Shown here one piece after another: positions 1-7,705 of a stretch of DNA of 14,498 bases; the first letter of the stretch is position 1; each line of letters starts with the position of its first letter. The notes under the pieces are model-generated. The model was not told the DNA's origin. It saw only the letters and a program-made list of their open reading frames with translations, and did not search any database. Made by a program: the position numbers and the translations under genes. This stretch comes from MED-G16 sp964467915 (GTDB lineage Bacteria; Bacteroidota; Bacteroidia; Cytophagales; MED-G16). The stretch spans positions 1 through 14,498 of the forward strand of contig CAYXSW010000029.1 of the NCBI GenBank assembly GCA_964467915.1, given 5' to 3'.

Positions 1-543
1 ACCATAAGTAACCCATCATCTCAAGTCGTAACACTTTCATTATCTGGAGAAAGTAGTCCTTTTGTACCTGACCTTGCAATTCAAGATGAAGATTATAAAA
101 TAAGTGTTGACTCACTATCAATTCCTGCTCTAACTACTGAAATAGATTTTAATATTACATCTATTCAAGATGAAGTAGATGAGGTTGACGAAGTAGCTGT
201 AATTAATATTGAGTCTATCACAGATAGTATTATTTTAGTTTTAAGCATAATTATAATTGATGATGACAACCCAATACCGCTATCCGTTGAGAATAGACTT
301 CTAATTAACAGCATATACCCTAACCCAGCTGCAAGCAATTTAAAAGTTCAATTAGAAGAGGATGTGAAAATCGACAATATTCATTTTGTTAATTTAGATG
401 GAAAGACCATAAAACCAAGGCATATAAGAAGACAAAATAAATTTGTTGAAATAAATGTTTCTAATTTAAATAATGGGGTATATATTTTAAATATTACATC
501 TGACAAAGAAGTTAATAAAGTTAAGGTAGTAATTGAAAGATAA
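1..543 (+). CDS. C-terminal part of a T9SS-secreted protein with a Calx-beta-like domain
   Basis: The frame is open from base 1 to the TAA at 541-543, giving about 180 residues of a larger protein whose start lies left of the window. The first ~95 residues resemble the end of a Calx-beta domain: an IPA segment, an acidic run with three DEV triplets (bases 169-195), and a closing IIIIDDDNP strand (Calx-beta repeats typically end in IDDD). The last ~80 residues are a type A T9SS sorting domain: IYPNPAASNLKVQ, a middle strand pair, NLNNGVYILNI and a final basic KVVIER. Such domains direct passage through the outer membrane by the type IX system, with cleavage or surface attachment. The next gene starts 6 bases after this stop, so co-transcription is likely. 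The catalytic or binding part is missing, so the function is unknown. Confidence 0.85.
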   Translation, partial: TISNPSSQVVTLSLSGESSPFVPDLAIQDEDYKISVDSLSIPALTTEIDFNITSIQDEVDEVDEVAVINIESITDSIILVLSIIIIDDDNPIPLSVENRLLINSIYPNPAASNLKVQLEEDVKIDNIHFVNLDGKTIKPRHIRRQNKFVEINVSNLNNGVYILNITSDKEVNKVKVVIER

Positions 544-549
544 ATTCAT

Positions 550-1458
550 TTGAGAAAAATAATAATAGATACAGATACAGCTACAGATGATGCTGTTGCA
601 ATAATAATGGCTCTTAAATGTAGTGATTTTGATGTCAAGGCTATAACTACAGTTGCAGGAAATGTAGACCTTAGCCTCGCAACTATAAATGCTCTTTATA
701 CCGTTGAATTATGTAATAAAAATACTCCTATATATAAAGGATCATCGGTCCCGTTAAAAAGAAAGTTGGAAACCTCAAAATTTTTTCATGGTAAAGACGG
801 ACTTGGTGATACAGGACCTTACCGCCCAAAGAGAAAAGAAGAAAAAGAAAACGGGGTAGATAAAATTATTTCTCTTATAAATTCAAACCCCAATGAAATA
901 GAAATTATTGCAATAGGACCTCTAACAAATATTGCGAGAGCTTTTATCAAGGATAATTCTATAATAAATAAAATTAAAAGCTTATACGTAATGGGTGGAA
1001 TTGGGGAAGGAAAAGGAAACATAACAGAACATGCTGAATTTAATTTTTGGGTAGATCCAGATGCTGCAGATATTGTACTCAACTCAGGAATTGAGGTTAA
1101 AGTAATAGCTTGGGATACCACACAATTATATGGTTATTTAAATAAAAGAAATTTTAATGATCTTGAAAAAATCAAAACTTCACTTTCAAGATTCACTATA
1201 GATATTCAGCAAAGAGGATTAGAGTATTATAAAGAAAAATTTAATGAGCATAAAATTGACTTAGCCGATCCTCTAGCTATGGCAGCTATGATTGATGATA
1301 CCGAGTCAGAATATAAGACTTGTGAAATTAAAATCATATTGAGTGGAGAAGAGAGAGGTAAAGATGTTATCTCTTTCTCAGAAAAAGGAAAGGTAAAGCT
1401 AGCTTCAAAAATATCTAGAAATAATTTTTTGAATACTCTCAAAAATAGTCTAGTATAG
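550..1458 (+). CDS. Nucleoside hydrolase (inosine-uridine preferring family)
   Basis: This 302-residue protein has the usual family length. Nucleoside hydrolases cut the N-glycosidic bond of ribonucleosides to give free base and ribose. The N-terminal calcium and catalytic cluster is present as DTDTATDDA (residues 7-15, D9 as likely base, D13/D14 as metal ligands). Also present are HGKDGLGD (80-87), AIGPLTNIA with T126, EFNFWVDPDAA with N165, and D240 in LADPLAMA. The usual histidine just before that last aspartate is alanine (A239); other branches of the family also lack it, so activity is not excluded but substrate preference may differ. The start is TTG at 550, two codons after the preceding in-frame stop, and no ATG gives the intact DTD motif. 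No signal peptide is seen, so it is probably cytoplasmic. The kinase gene begins 4 bases downstream. Confidence 0.92.
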   Translation: MRKIIIDTDTATDDAVAIIMALKCSDFDVKAITTVAGNVDLSLATINALYTVELCNKNTPIYKGSSVPLKRKLETSKFFHGKDGLGDTGPYRPKRKEEKENGVDKIISLINSNPNEIEIIAIGPLTNIARAFIKDNSIINKIKSLYVMGGIGEGKGNITEHAEFNFWVDPDAADIVLNSGIEVKVIAWDTTQLYGYLNKRNFNDLEKIKTSLSRFTIDIQQRGLEYYKEKFNEHKIDLADPLAMAAMIDDTESEYKTCEIKIILSGEERGKDVISFSEKGKVKLASKISRNNFLNTLKNSLV

Positions 1459-1462
1459 ATAT

Positions 1463-2326
1463 ATGAAAATTCTAAATTTTGGTTCAATAAATAAAGATTT
1501 AGTTTATAATGTTGAGAATTTTGTCAAGCCTGGAGAGACAATTTCATCAAAAAATTATGGTTTATACTTAGGTGGAAAGGGATTAAATCAGAGTGTAGCT
1601 ATATCAAAGTCAGGATCAGAAGTTTATCATGCAGGATGTATAAATAAATCAGACAAAAATATAATATCCGATCTAAAAAAATGGGGGGTTAATACAGATT
1701 ATATAAATAAGATAAATGAAGCAACAGGACATGCTATAATTCAGATAAATAATCATGGAGAAAACTCAATTATAATTCATGGTGGAGCAAATAATTGTAT
1801 AAAATCGGATCAAATAGATAAGATACTATCGGATTTTAATCAGGGAGATTATATTCTTTTACAAAACGAGATTAATAACATAAATGAAATTATTGAAAAG
1901 GCACACAAGAAGGGTTTAATAATTTTTTTTAATCCTGCACCCTACTCCAGTGATGTTAATAATTATTCAATAGAAAAAGTAAATACCCTAATATATAACG
2001 AAACTGAGGGACAAAACCTTTCAGGAGAAAAGGATGATTTCAAAATAGTAAACGCATTGTCAAAAAAATACCCAAATACTAGACAGATTTTAACATTAGG
2101 AGAAAGAGGGTCAATATATTATTTTGATAAAAATACTATTACAGTTAAAGCAGAGACTGCAAAAACTGTAGATACAACAGCTGCAGGTGATACATATATT
2201 GGATATTATTTATCGTGTGTAAGTAAAAACATGAGTGTTGAGAACAGCATGAAACTTGCGTCAAGGGCAGCGTCAATTACAACAACTGTACTAGGCGGAG
2301 CAAACTCTATACCAGAAATAAATTAA
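1463..2326 (+). CDS. rbsK: Ribokinase-like PfkB family carbohydrate kinase
   Basis: This 287-residue cytoplasmic kinase carries both PfkB signatures. The first is GGKGLNQSVA (residues 37-46). The second is DTTAAGDT (237-244), where D243 is the expected catalytic base and AAGD forms the anion hole, as in ribokinase. FNPAP (156-160), NETEG (179-183), TLGERG (211-216) and a C-terminal GGANSIP are also ribokinase-like. It would phosphorylate ribose with ATP to ribose 5-phosphate. Pairing with a nucleoside hydrolase 4 bases upstream fits recycling of nucleoside ribose into the pentose phosphate pool. Another PfkB sugar or nucleoside kinase is possible, since the sugar pocket cannot be read with certainty. 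The stop overlaps the stop of the convergent phosphoesterase gene in the shared bases TTAA. Confidence 0.85.
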   Translation: MKILNFGSINKDLVYNVENFVKPGETISSKNYGLYLGGKGLNQSVAISKSGSEVYHAGCINKSDKNIISDLKKWGVNTDYINKINEATGHAIIQINNHGENSIIIHGGANNCIKSDQIDKILSDFNQGDYILLQNEINNINEIIEKAHKKGLIIFFNPAPYSSDVNNYSIEKVNTLIYNETEGQNLSGEKDDFKIVNALSKKYPNTRQILTLGERGSIYYFDKNTITVKAETAKTVDTTAAGDTYIGYYLSCVSKNMSVENSMKLASRAASITTTVLGGANSIPEIN

Positions 2327-3696
2327 AGCGCCTCATTTTTTCTTTCGACAAAAGAATTAGATCCATTTTTATTTTTTACTAAATCAAAAGCATCGAAAAG
2401 TTCCCCCGTTGTAGTATAAGATTTATAAGAGAGTTTATCTTCGTCAATAGATATTACCTGAAAAAGTTGTTTGCTTTCTCCAATTTTATCTCTTAAAGCA
2501 CCATAATCTTGCCATCCAGGTTTAACCTTATACATTTTTCCACCACTAACAGATACAACATATACTGTACCTGTTAAATCTTGCACATTCTCCCCATCTA
2601 ACAAATTCTTTTCATACGGTTCTACCCTACCTCTAGTATAGGTGTGGTCATGACCTTGTAAAGCTAAATCAACTTTATATTTATCAAATAGTGGCTTCCA
2701 AAGATTTCTTAACTCTTCATTATCTCTACCTCTAGACGCAGAAAATATTGGGTGATGGTAAGTTGCAATAGTCCACTTATTAGGATTATTTTTAAGAACA
2801 TTATCTAACCAATCAGCTTGTTCCTTAATCATCAAATTACTATTTAAAGCAACAAATCTTACCCCTTGATAATCAATAAAATAATTTGTTTCTTCAATAC
2901 CTTCAACTCCATTAGAAGGAAGAGTAAACTGGTTATTCCACTGTACTGAAAGTCTTTTAATACGCTTGTCTATATCTTCTTGGACTTGTGGATTATATTC
3001 ATGGTTACCAGGCACAGACATAGATGGAAGAGACCTATGAATCCATCCTCCAGCCATAAACCATTCGTGCCACTGATGTTCTTCGTGAGCATCATTAATT
3101 AAATCTCCCGCATGAATAATAAAGCTAGCATCTGGAGCTTTCTTGTATCCCTCTCTAATCAATCTTGACCAAAGTTCTAAAACATAGTTTTGGGCATCTC
3201 CTACATACAGAAAAGAAAATGGTTCACCTTCTTTTTTTGAAGTTTTAAATTGAATCCACTCACTCCAAATTTTTCCGTCTCCTACTCTATAGCCATACAT
3301 TGTGTTGGGCTTCAAATTTTTAAATGTTACAGAATGATAATTATGATTTAAATTATTAAAAGTAGTTTTCTTTGGGTTTTTTCGATCAATGATTCCAACA
3401 ACACTTTCTAAATTAAGGTTCGTAGTAGCAGCCTTAATTGTATTTGCATTACTTATAAAAGCCGGATTAGGGTCAGCAACAGCTATCTCACCGTAACCTA
3501 CTTTCACTTCTTTACTTGTCCTCCAAGTAACACTAATTGTGGTCGAAGGATCATCTGAGAAATTTAAGACTATATGGTCTGGGTGTTTTGTTGGTTTACT
3601 CCAATTTTTCACAAACTCAGGTTTTTTATAAACTCTCTGAGAATAGGAATTTATACTGAATACAGAAATAAGTATTATTAAAAGTAATTTTTTCAT
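2323..3696 (-). CDS. Exported purple-acid-phosphatase-like metallophosphoesterase
   Basis: The 457-residue product starts with a Sec signal (MKKLLLIILISVFSINSYSQ, cleavage probably near residue 20). Residues ~38-150 look like the fibronectin-type N-terminal domain of purple acid phosphatases (VTWRTS, LKPNTMYGYRVGDG). The calcineurin-like metallophosphoesterase domain follows, with D167 (VGDAQ), D198 (HAGDLIND), N231/H232 (PGNHEY), H314/H315 (TYHHPIF), and H349/H351 (GHDHTY). It should hydrolyse phosphomonoesters outside the cytoplasm. The tyrosine of the classic GDxxY motif is replaced by N201; that residue gives true purple acid phosphatases their Fe(III) charge-transfer colour, so the metal centre probably differs. 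No T9SS sorting domain is present at the C-terminus. An exact -7 box lies 7 bases upstream of the ATG. Phosphate scavenging alongside the neighbouring nucleoside genes is plausible but unproven. Confidence 0.9.
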   Translation of the reverse strand: MKKLLLIILISVFSINSYSQRVYKKPEFVKNWSKPTKHPDHIVLNFSDDPSTTISVTWRTSKEVKVGYGEIAVADPNPAFISNANTIKAATTNLNLESVVGIIDRKNPKKTTFNNLNHNYHSVTFKNLKPNTMYGYRVGDGKIWSEWIQFKTSKKEGEPFSFLYVGDAQNYVLELWSRLIREGYKKAPDASFIIHAGDLINDAHEEHQWHEWFMAGGWIHRSLPSMSVPGNHEYNPQVQEDIDKRIKRLSVQWNNQFTLPSNGVEGIEETNYFIDYQGVRFVALNSNLMIKEQADWLDNVLKNNPNKWTIATYHHPIFSASRGRDNEELRNLWKPLFDKYKVDLALQGHDHTYTRGRVEPYEKNLLDGENVQDLTGTVYVVSVSGGKMYKVKPGWQDYGALRDKIGESKQLFQVISIDEDKLSYKSYTTTGELFDAFDLVKNKNGSNSFVERKNEAL

Positions 3697-3703
3697 AGTA
3701 TAA

Positions 3704-3711
3704 CAAAATTA
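3704..3711 (-). promoter_or_regulatory. Bacteroidota -7 promoter box (TAATTTTG) for the phosphoesterase gene
   Basis: The minus strand reads TAATTTTG, an exact match to the Bacteroidota -7 consensus TAnnTTTG, 7 bases before the ATG at 3696. Transcription from it would give an almost leaderless message. No TTG at the usual -33 spacing is seen, so only half of the consensus is met. Confidence 0.5.
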
Positions 3712-3804
3712 AGGATTTGTTTATAGTATGTACTAAAAAAATAATATTTCTACCATAGGTAATTAACTTTTCCCATTCACTTAAAAATAGTGAGAATATA
3801 TATT

Positions 3805-3828
3805 TTGAAGAAATTGCAAATTCTTCAA
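3805..3828. repeat. Inverted repeat 8-8-8 upstream of the M1 peptidase gene
   Basis: TTGAAGAA (3805-3812) and TTCTTCAA (3821-3828) are perfect inverse complements separated by eight bases. Parts of the arms recur: GAAG returns at 3829-3832, and AGAAGATAAAA (3828-3838) can pair with TTTTCTTCT (3853-3861) apart from one bulged T, so two alternative hairpins compete. It lies in the 172-base divergent gap, about 16 bases upstream of the putative peptidase -7 box. Its spacing and symmetry suit a dimeric regulator's operator. If transcription began further upstream, an RNA switch would be the other reading. Confidence 0.45.
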
Positions 3829-3843
3829 GAAGATAAAATAATT

Positions 3844-3851
3844 TATATTTA
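3844..3851 (+). promoter_or_regulatory. Possible -7 box (TATATTTA) for the M1 peptidase gene
   Basis: TATATTTA matches the Bacteroidota TAnnTTTG box at all but the last base and sits 17 bases before the ATG at 3869, a typical short-leader distance. In DNA this A+T-rich such near matches occur by chance, and no matching -33 TTG was found. Confidence 0.3.
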
Positions 3852-3868
3852 CTTTTCTTCTACATAAA

Positions 3869-5494
3869 ATGAAAAAAATAACTATTTTAATTTTTCTTTT
3901 CTTAAGTCACTTAGACTCTCTATCTCAACACATTTTCGAAGATAAAATAACTTTTTCAAGACAGGACAGTCTAAGAGGAAGTATAACAAAAGAGAGAGCT
4001 TGGTGGGATTTAAATTACTATCATTTAGATATAAAAATCGATCCCAAAAAAAAATATATTAAAGGGACAAATAAAGTAGTCTATACTGTTATCAAAGAAA
4101 ATAATTTAATGCAGATAGATCTCCAAAAACCTTTAAAAATTACATCAGTAACAGAAGATGGCAAAAAAATTTCTTATATAAGAGAAGGCAATGCTTACTT
4201 TATTTCTCTTAGAAAGAGACAAAATATTGGAGAAATAAATGAAATTAAAATTTACTATGAGGGTAACCCAAAGCAAGCCGTTAGGGCACCTTGGGATGGA
4301 GGATTTTCTTGGGATAAAGACGATAACGGGAATCATTTCATAGCAACTTCATGCCAAGGACTTGGCGCAAGTGTGTGGTGGCCAAATAAAGACCATATGT
4401 ATGACGAAGTAGATAGTATGCTAATTAGTGTTAACGTGCCTAATGATCTAGTCAATGTTTCTAATGGAAGACTTCGGAATATTTCGTATCCTGACAAAAA
4501 TACAGCCACGTATCATTGGTATGTTTCTAATCCAATAAATAACTATGGTGTCAATGTAAATATTGGAGATTATATAAAATTTTCCGAAGTATATAAAGGT
4601 GAGATGGGTGACCTTGATGTAGACTACTATGTTTTAAGATATAATATTGATAAAGCAAGGGAACAGTTCAAAGATGTACCTAAGATGTTTGATGCTTTTG
4701 AGTATTGGTTTGGGCCTTACCCTTTCTATGAAGATAGTTATAAGCTAGTTGAAGTTCCATATTTAGGGATGGAACACCAGAGCTCAATAACATACGGAAA
4801 TAAGTATTTAAAAGGATATCTTGGTAGAGACCCATCCGATTCAGGTTGGGGGCTGAAATTTGATTTTATAATAATTCACGAGTCAGGACATGAGTGGTTT
4901 GCTAATAATATAACTTATATAGACATCGCAGATATGTGGGTGCATGAAGGCTTTACTGCCTACTCTGAAAATCTATTTCTTGATTATCATTTCGGTAAGC
5001 AAGCAGGAGCTGACTACACAATAGGTACAAGAAAAGGTATACAAAATGATATGCCAATTATCGGACCGTTTGATGTAAATAAAAATGGTTCAAAAGATAT
5101 GTACTCAAAAGGAGCAAACCTTTTACATACAATTAGACAGATAACAAATAATGATGAGTTATGGAGAGAAACTTTAAGAGGACTTAATAAAAGATTTTAT
5201 CACCAGACTGTATCCTCAAGACAAGTTGAAAATTTTATCTCTGAATCTATAGGCTTTGACCTTAAGTATGTTTTTAATCAGTATCTAAGAGATGTCAGGA
5301 TACCAAAATTTGAATTTAAAATTGATGATAATGGTTTGAATTATAGATGGACAAATACGATAGATAATTTTAATATGCCTCTAGACATTAGGTTAAATGG
5401 TGAGAAGACAAGACTATACCCAGGAAATGATTGGAAGACTTATAGAACAAAAGTAGAGGATATCAAAGTAGATCGAAATTTTTATATAGAATAA
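3869..5494 (+). CDS. Exported M1-family zinc metallopeptidase (aminopeptidase)
   Basis: A 541-residue M1 peptidase with a Sec signal (hydrophobic stretch from residue 4, ending LSQ at 18-20). The N-terminal saddle-like beta domain spans ~40-240 and includes SCQGLGASVWWPNKD (161-175), a stretch common in Bacteroidota members. The substrate-binding motif GMEHQ (300-304) replaces the GAMEN of PepN-type enzymes. The zinc site is HESGHEW (H337, E338, H341) with the third ligand E360 in WVHEGFTAY. The likely catalytic tyrosine is Y412 in MYSKGANLLH. It lacks the large C-terminal helical domain of PepN-type aminopeptidases. It should remove N-terminal residues from peptides in the periplasm or outside the cell. 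It is a single-gene unit: divergent from the phosphoesterase, with an inverted repeat upstream and a terminator directly downstream. Confidence 0.93.
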   Translation: MKKITILIFLFLSHLDSLSQHIFEDKITFSRQDSLRGSITKERAWWDLNYYHLDIKIDPKKKYIKGTNKVVYTVIKENNLMQIDLQKPLKITSVTEDGKKISYIREGNAYFISLRKRQNIGEINEIKIYYEGNPKQAVRAPWDGGFSWDKDDNGNHFIATSCQGLGASVWWPNKDHMYDEVDSMLISVNVPNDLVNVSNGRLRNISYPDKNTATYHWYVSNPINNYGVNVNIGDYIKFSEVYKGEMGDLDVDYYVLRYNIDKAREQFKDVPKMFDAFEYWFGPYPFYEDSYKLVEVPYLGMEHQSSITYGNKYLKGYLGRDPSDSGWGLKFDFIIIHESGHEWFANNITYIDIADMWVHEGFTAYSENLFLDYHFGKQAGADYTIGTRKGIQNDMPIIGPFDVNKNGSKDMYSKGANLLHTIRQITNNDELWRETLRGLNKRFYHQTVSSRQVENFISESIGFDLKYVFNQYLRDVRIPKFEFKIDDNGLNYRWTNTIDNFNMPLDIRLNGEKTRLYPGNDWKTYRTKVEDIKVDRNFYIE

Positions 5495-5495
5495 A

Positions 5496-5525
5496 AAAAA
5501 GCCTCCATAAATATGAAGGCTTTTT
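5496..5525. terminator. Bidirectional rho-independent terminator
   Basis: Arms 5496-5508 and 5513-5525 form a 13-position stem with one C-A mismatch (5505/5516) and the loop AAAT. The AAAAAGCC/GGCTTTTT ends give a U-run in the transcript in both directions. It sits between the peptidase stop (5494) and the stop of the convergent lipoprotein gene (5545), where a shared terminator is expected. Confidence 0.85.
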
Positions 5526-5544
5526 AGTTTAATCAGATTATCTA

Positions 5545-6339
5545 TTAATAGAATTTATATCCAATATTATTAGTATGAGGAACTAAACCATTAGATCCAC
5601 CAACTAGATATTTAGATAGCTCTTGAGCTATTCTACTTGGATCATCATTTAATCTCCAATCTAAGTAAGTTTGATATTTTTCAAATGACTCCCAGTGCTC
5701 AATTATGAAATAAGTTCCGGTTTCTTCATTAAATAATGCCTCTAGATGAGTACATCCATCATAGTTTCTAGTTACACTCAATCCATTTTCTGAGTCTAGC
5801 ATTTCTTTTACTTGCTCATAATATCCTTTCTTAACTTTTAATGTTGCTACAACAACATTTCTGTTTACAGGACCAACTGCATTAACCATACCAGTCGCAT
5901 CAAAGTACTCACCAGTAGTAACAATTTTACCGTCCTTAAAATCAAAATTATGATAAGATGGAATTCTAAATGTTCTGCCTGTAGACTTACTCTCTCCAGT
6001 CCAAACACCATAAGCCCTAACACTTCCATCTGGACTCATTGTTGCTGTATCTATACCAGGTAACCACACAGGGTCATTAAATTTTACATTAGTATAGCTA
6101 TTAATATAAAACTCAGCAACTTGTAATGATGTAGCATAGTCTACTTGACCCATACCATACATTGGTGCGATATCTAATAAATCTTCAGATACTACCTCTT
6201 TCCAAAGATCAATATTTCCATCTTCAAAGGTTTTCACCCACTTCTCAGCAAGAGCTTTATTAGCCTCATACTGAGGATTTGATACGTTGTTACATCCATA
6301 AATAAATAAAATAGATATAACAAAAATTAATTTTCTCAT
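5545..6339 (-). CDS. Lipoprotein with NTF2/SnoaL-like and ABM-like domains
   Basis: Starting at the ATG at 6339 the product has 264 residues and opens with a lipoprotein signal, MRKLIFVISILFIYGC, with C16 as the lipid-bearing cysteine. A longer frame from TTG at 6366 would lie inside the -7 box and is rejected. Residues ~22-146 look like an NTF2/SnoaL-type cone domain (ALAEKWVKTFEDGNIDLW, then FRIPSYHNFDFKDGKIV and GEYFDATG). Residues ~148-245 look like an antibiotic biosynthesis monooxygenase (ABM) ferredoxin-like domain (VVVATLKVKKGYYEQVKEML, GTYFIIEHWESFEKYQTYL). Both folds bind small hydrophobic molecules; no substrate can be assigned. The gene follows thrC in the same direction but has its own promoter box. 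Assignments rest on pattern recognition and are less sure than for the enzymes nearby. Confidence 0.8.
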   Translation of the reverse strand: MRKLIFVISILFIYGCNNVSNPQYEANKALAEKWVKTFEDGNIDLWKEVVSEDLLDIAPMYGMGQVDYATSLQVAEFYINSYTNVKFNDPVWLPGIDTATMSPDGSVRAYGVWTGESKSTGRTFRIPSYHNFDFKDGKIVTTGEYFDATGMVNAVGPVNRNVVVATLKVKKGYYEQVKEMLDSENGLSVTRNYDGCTHLEALFNEETGTYFIIEHWESFEKYQTYLDWRLNDDPSRIAQELSKYLVGGSNGLVPHTNNIGYKFY

Positions 6340-6363
6340 ATTCTTAATAATTTGTTTAGGACA

Positions 6364-6371
6364 CAAAATTA
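6364..6371 (-). promoter_or_regulatory. Bacteroidota -7 promoter box (TAATTTTG) for the SnoaL/ABM lipoprotein gene
   Basis: TAATTTTG on the minus strand is an exact TAnnTTTG match, 24 bases before the ATG at 6339, in the 65-base gap after thrC. This distance predicts a leader of roughly 17 bases. It supports the ATG at 6339 over the upstream TTG and suggests transcription independent of the thr cluster. No clear -33 TTG is visible. Confidence 0.55.
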
Positions 6372-6404
6372 ATAATAAAATGCTAATTGATAATCCTCTG
6401 AGTA

Positions 6405-7703
6405 CTAATTAGTCTTTAACCTAATATATTCTCTGAACTCATTGTAGTCCTTGATACTTACAGAATTACTTTCCTTTCCTTCTAATTTTTTTAATTGATC
6501 TGGCATCTCAAATTCTTGATTAATGAAACTTTTAATCTCTTCATGAAACTTTGAGTGGTGTGCCGTCTCTAGAAAAATTATTTGAGATTTTGGGTCATTA
6601 TTAAGATGTTTTTTTGCGCCTAGATACCCTATTGCCCCGTGAGGATCGCATGTATATTTATATTTACCTATCAACTCTTTAATAGCTTCAAGTGTCTCGG
6701 AGTCGGTAAAACTATAACCATACATAACTTGCCTGATTTTATCTAAATTAGATTCAAATAACTCCTTTACTCTGACAAAATTACTAGGGCTTCCCACATC
6801 CATAGCGTTTGATAGTGTCCTCTTTGATGGTTGAGGTTTGTATTCCCCAGTTAAAATATAATTTTCTACTGGGTTATTGATATTGTTTGCAGATATTATA
6901 TTTTTAATGGGGAGCCCTAATTTTCTAGATACTAAACAAGAAAATAAATTACCGTAATTACCTGATGGAATTGAGAATGATACATTAAGATGATCTTTCT
7001 CAATCTGTTTATAAGCAAAAAAGTAGTATAACATTTGAGGTATCCACCTAGATATATTTATTGAATTAGCTGAAGTAAAATTAAATTTTTTAACTAGTTC
7101 TTTGTCTACCAAAGCTTCTTTAACCATTCTCTGACAATCATCAAAAGAACCCTCTACTTGTATCGGAAAAATATTACCAGAGTAAGTTGATATCTGTTTC
7201 TCTTGAATTTTTGAAATTTTATCTTTTGGATAAAGAATAAACACATCAATTCCATCTACTCCATGAAATCCACTAGCCACTGCTGCTCCAGTATCCCCTG
7301 ACGTGGCAACCAATACCATCACCCCTTTTTCAAGTTTATTGAAATAACTAATACATCTTGAAGTAAACCTTGCTCCAACATCTTTAAATGCCATAGTAGG
7401 TCCGTGAAATAATTCCAGTACAGATATATTTTCATTTAACTCTATAAGTGGAAAATCAAAGTTTATAGAATGATCTATAATTTCTATAAGTTTTTTCTTG
7501 TCTATTTCATCACCAACAAATTGAGATATCACATTATATGCTATCTCTGATTTACTCAAATTTTTAAGATTATTTATAAAAGATGTTTTTAAAGGGTTAA
7601 CTCTAGTTGGAAAGTAAAGGCCTCCATCGGGAGCAAGACCACTAAATAATGCTTCCTTAAAACTAACCTGATGTGAATCGTTAAAGAGACTATAGTATTT
7701 CAT
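6405..7703 (-). CDS. thrC: Threonine synthase
   Basis: This 432-residue pyridoxal-phosphate enzyme converts O-phosphohomoserine to threonine and phosphate in the cytoplasm. The N-terminus MKYYSLFND and SGLAPDGGLYFP are typical. The PLP lysine is K107 in HGPTMAFKDVGARF. The phosphate and cofactor loops are ATSGDTGAA (133-141), NSINISR (213-219) and SGNYGN (247-252), with GSPSNF (304-309) and DPHGA (353-357) further on. Length fits the E. coli-type short threonine synthase. The ATG lies two bases after the thrB stop, so translation is probably coupled. The gene is complete and shows nothing unusual. Confidence 0.97.
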   Translation of the reverse strand: MKYYSLFNDSHQVSFKEALFSGLAPDGGLYFPTRVNPLKTSFINNLKNLSKSEIAYNVISQFVGDEIDKKKLIEIIDHSINFDFPLIELNENISVLELFHGPTMAFKDVGARFTSRCISYFNKLEKGVMVLVATSGDTGAAVASGFHGVDGIDVFILYPKDKISKIQEKQISTYSGNIFPIQVEGSFDDCQRMVKEALVDKELVKKFNFTSANSINISRWIPQMLYYFFAYKQIEKDHLNVSFSIPSGNYGNLFSCLVSRKLGLPIKNIISANNINNPVENYILTGEYKPQPSKRTLSNAMDVGSPSNFVRVKELFESNLDKIRQVMYGYSFTDSETLEAIKELIGKYKYTCDPHGAIGYLGAKKHLNNDPKSQIIFLETAHHSKFHEEIKSFINQEFEMPDQLKKLEGKESNSVSIKDYNEFREYIRLKTN

Positions 7704-7705
7704 TT

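Noticed and set aside
819..1121. Minus-strand ORF of 100 codons inside the nucleoside hydrolase gene, and similar ones at 1227-1487, 4145-4336 and 12018-12215
   Set aside because: They lie within well-supported genes, show no family motifs and have composition typical of shadow frames.
6340..6366. Longer lipoprotein start at TTG 6366
   Set aside because: It would bury the signal peptide behind nine residues and sits inside the -7 box at 6364-6371.
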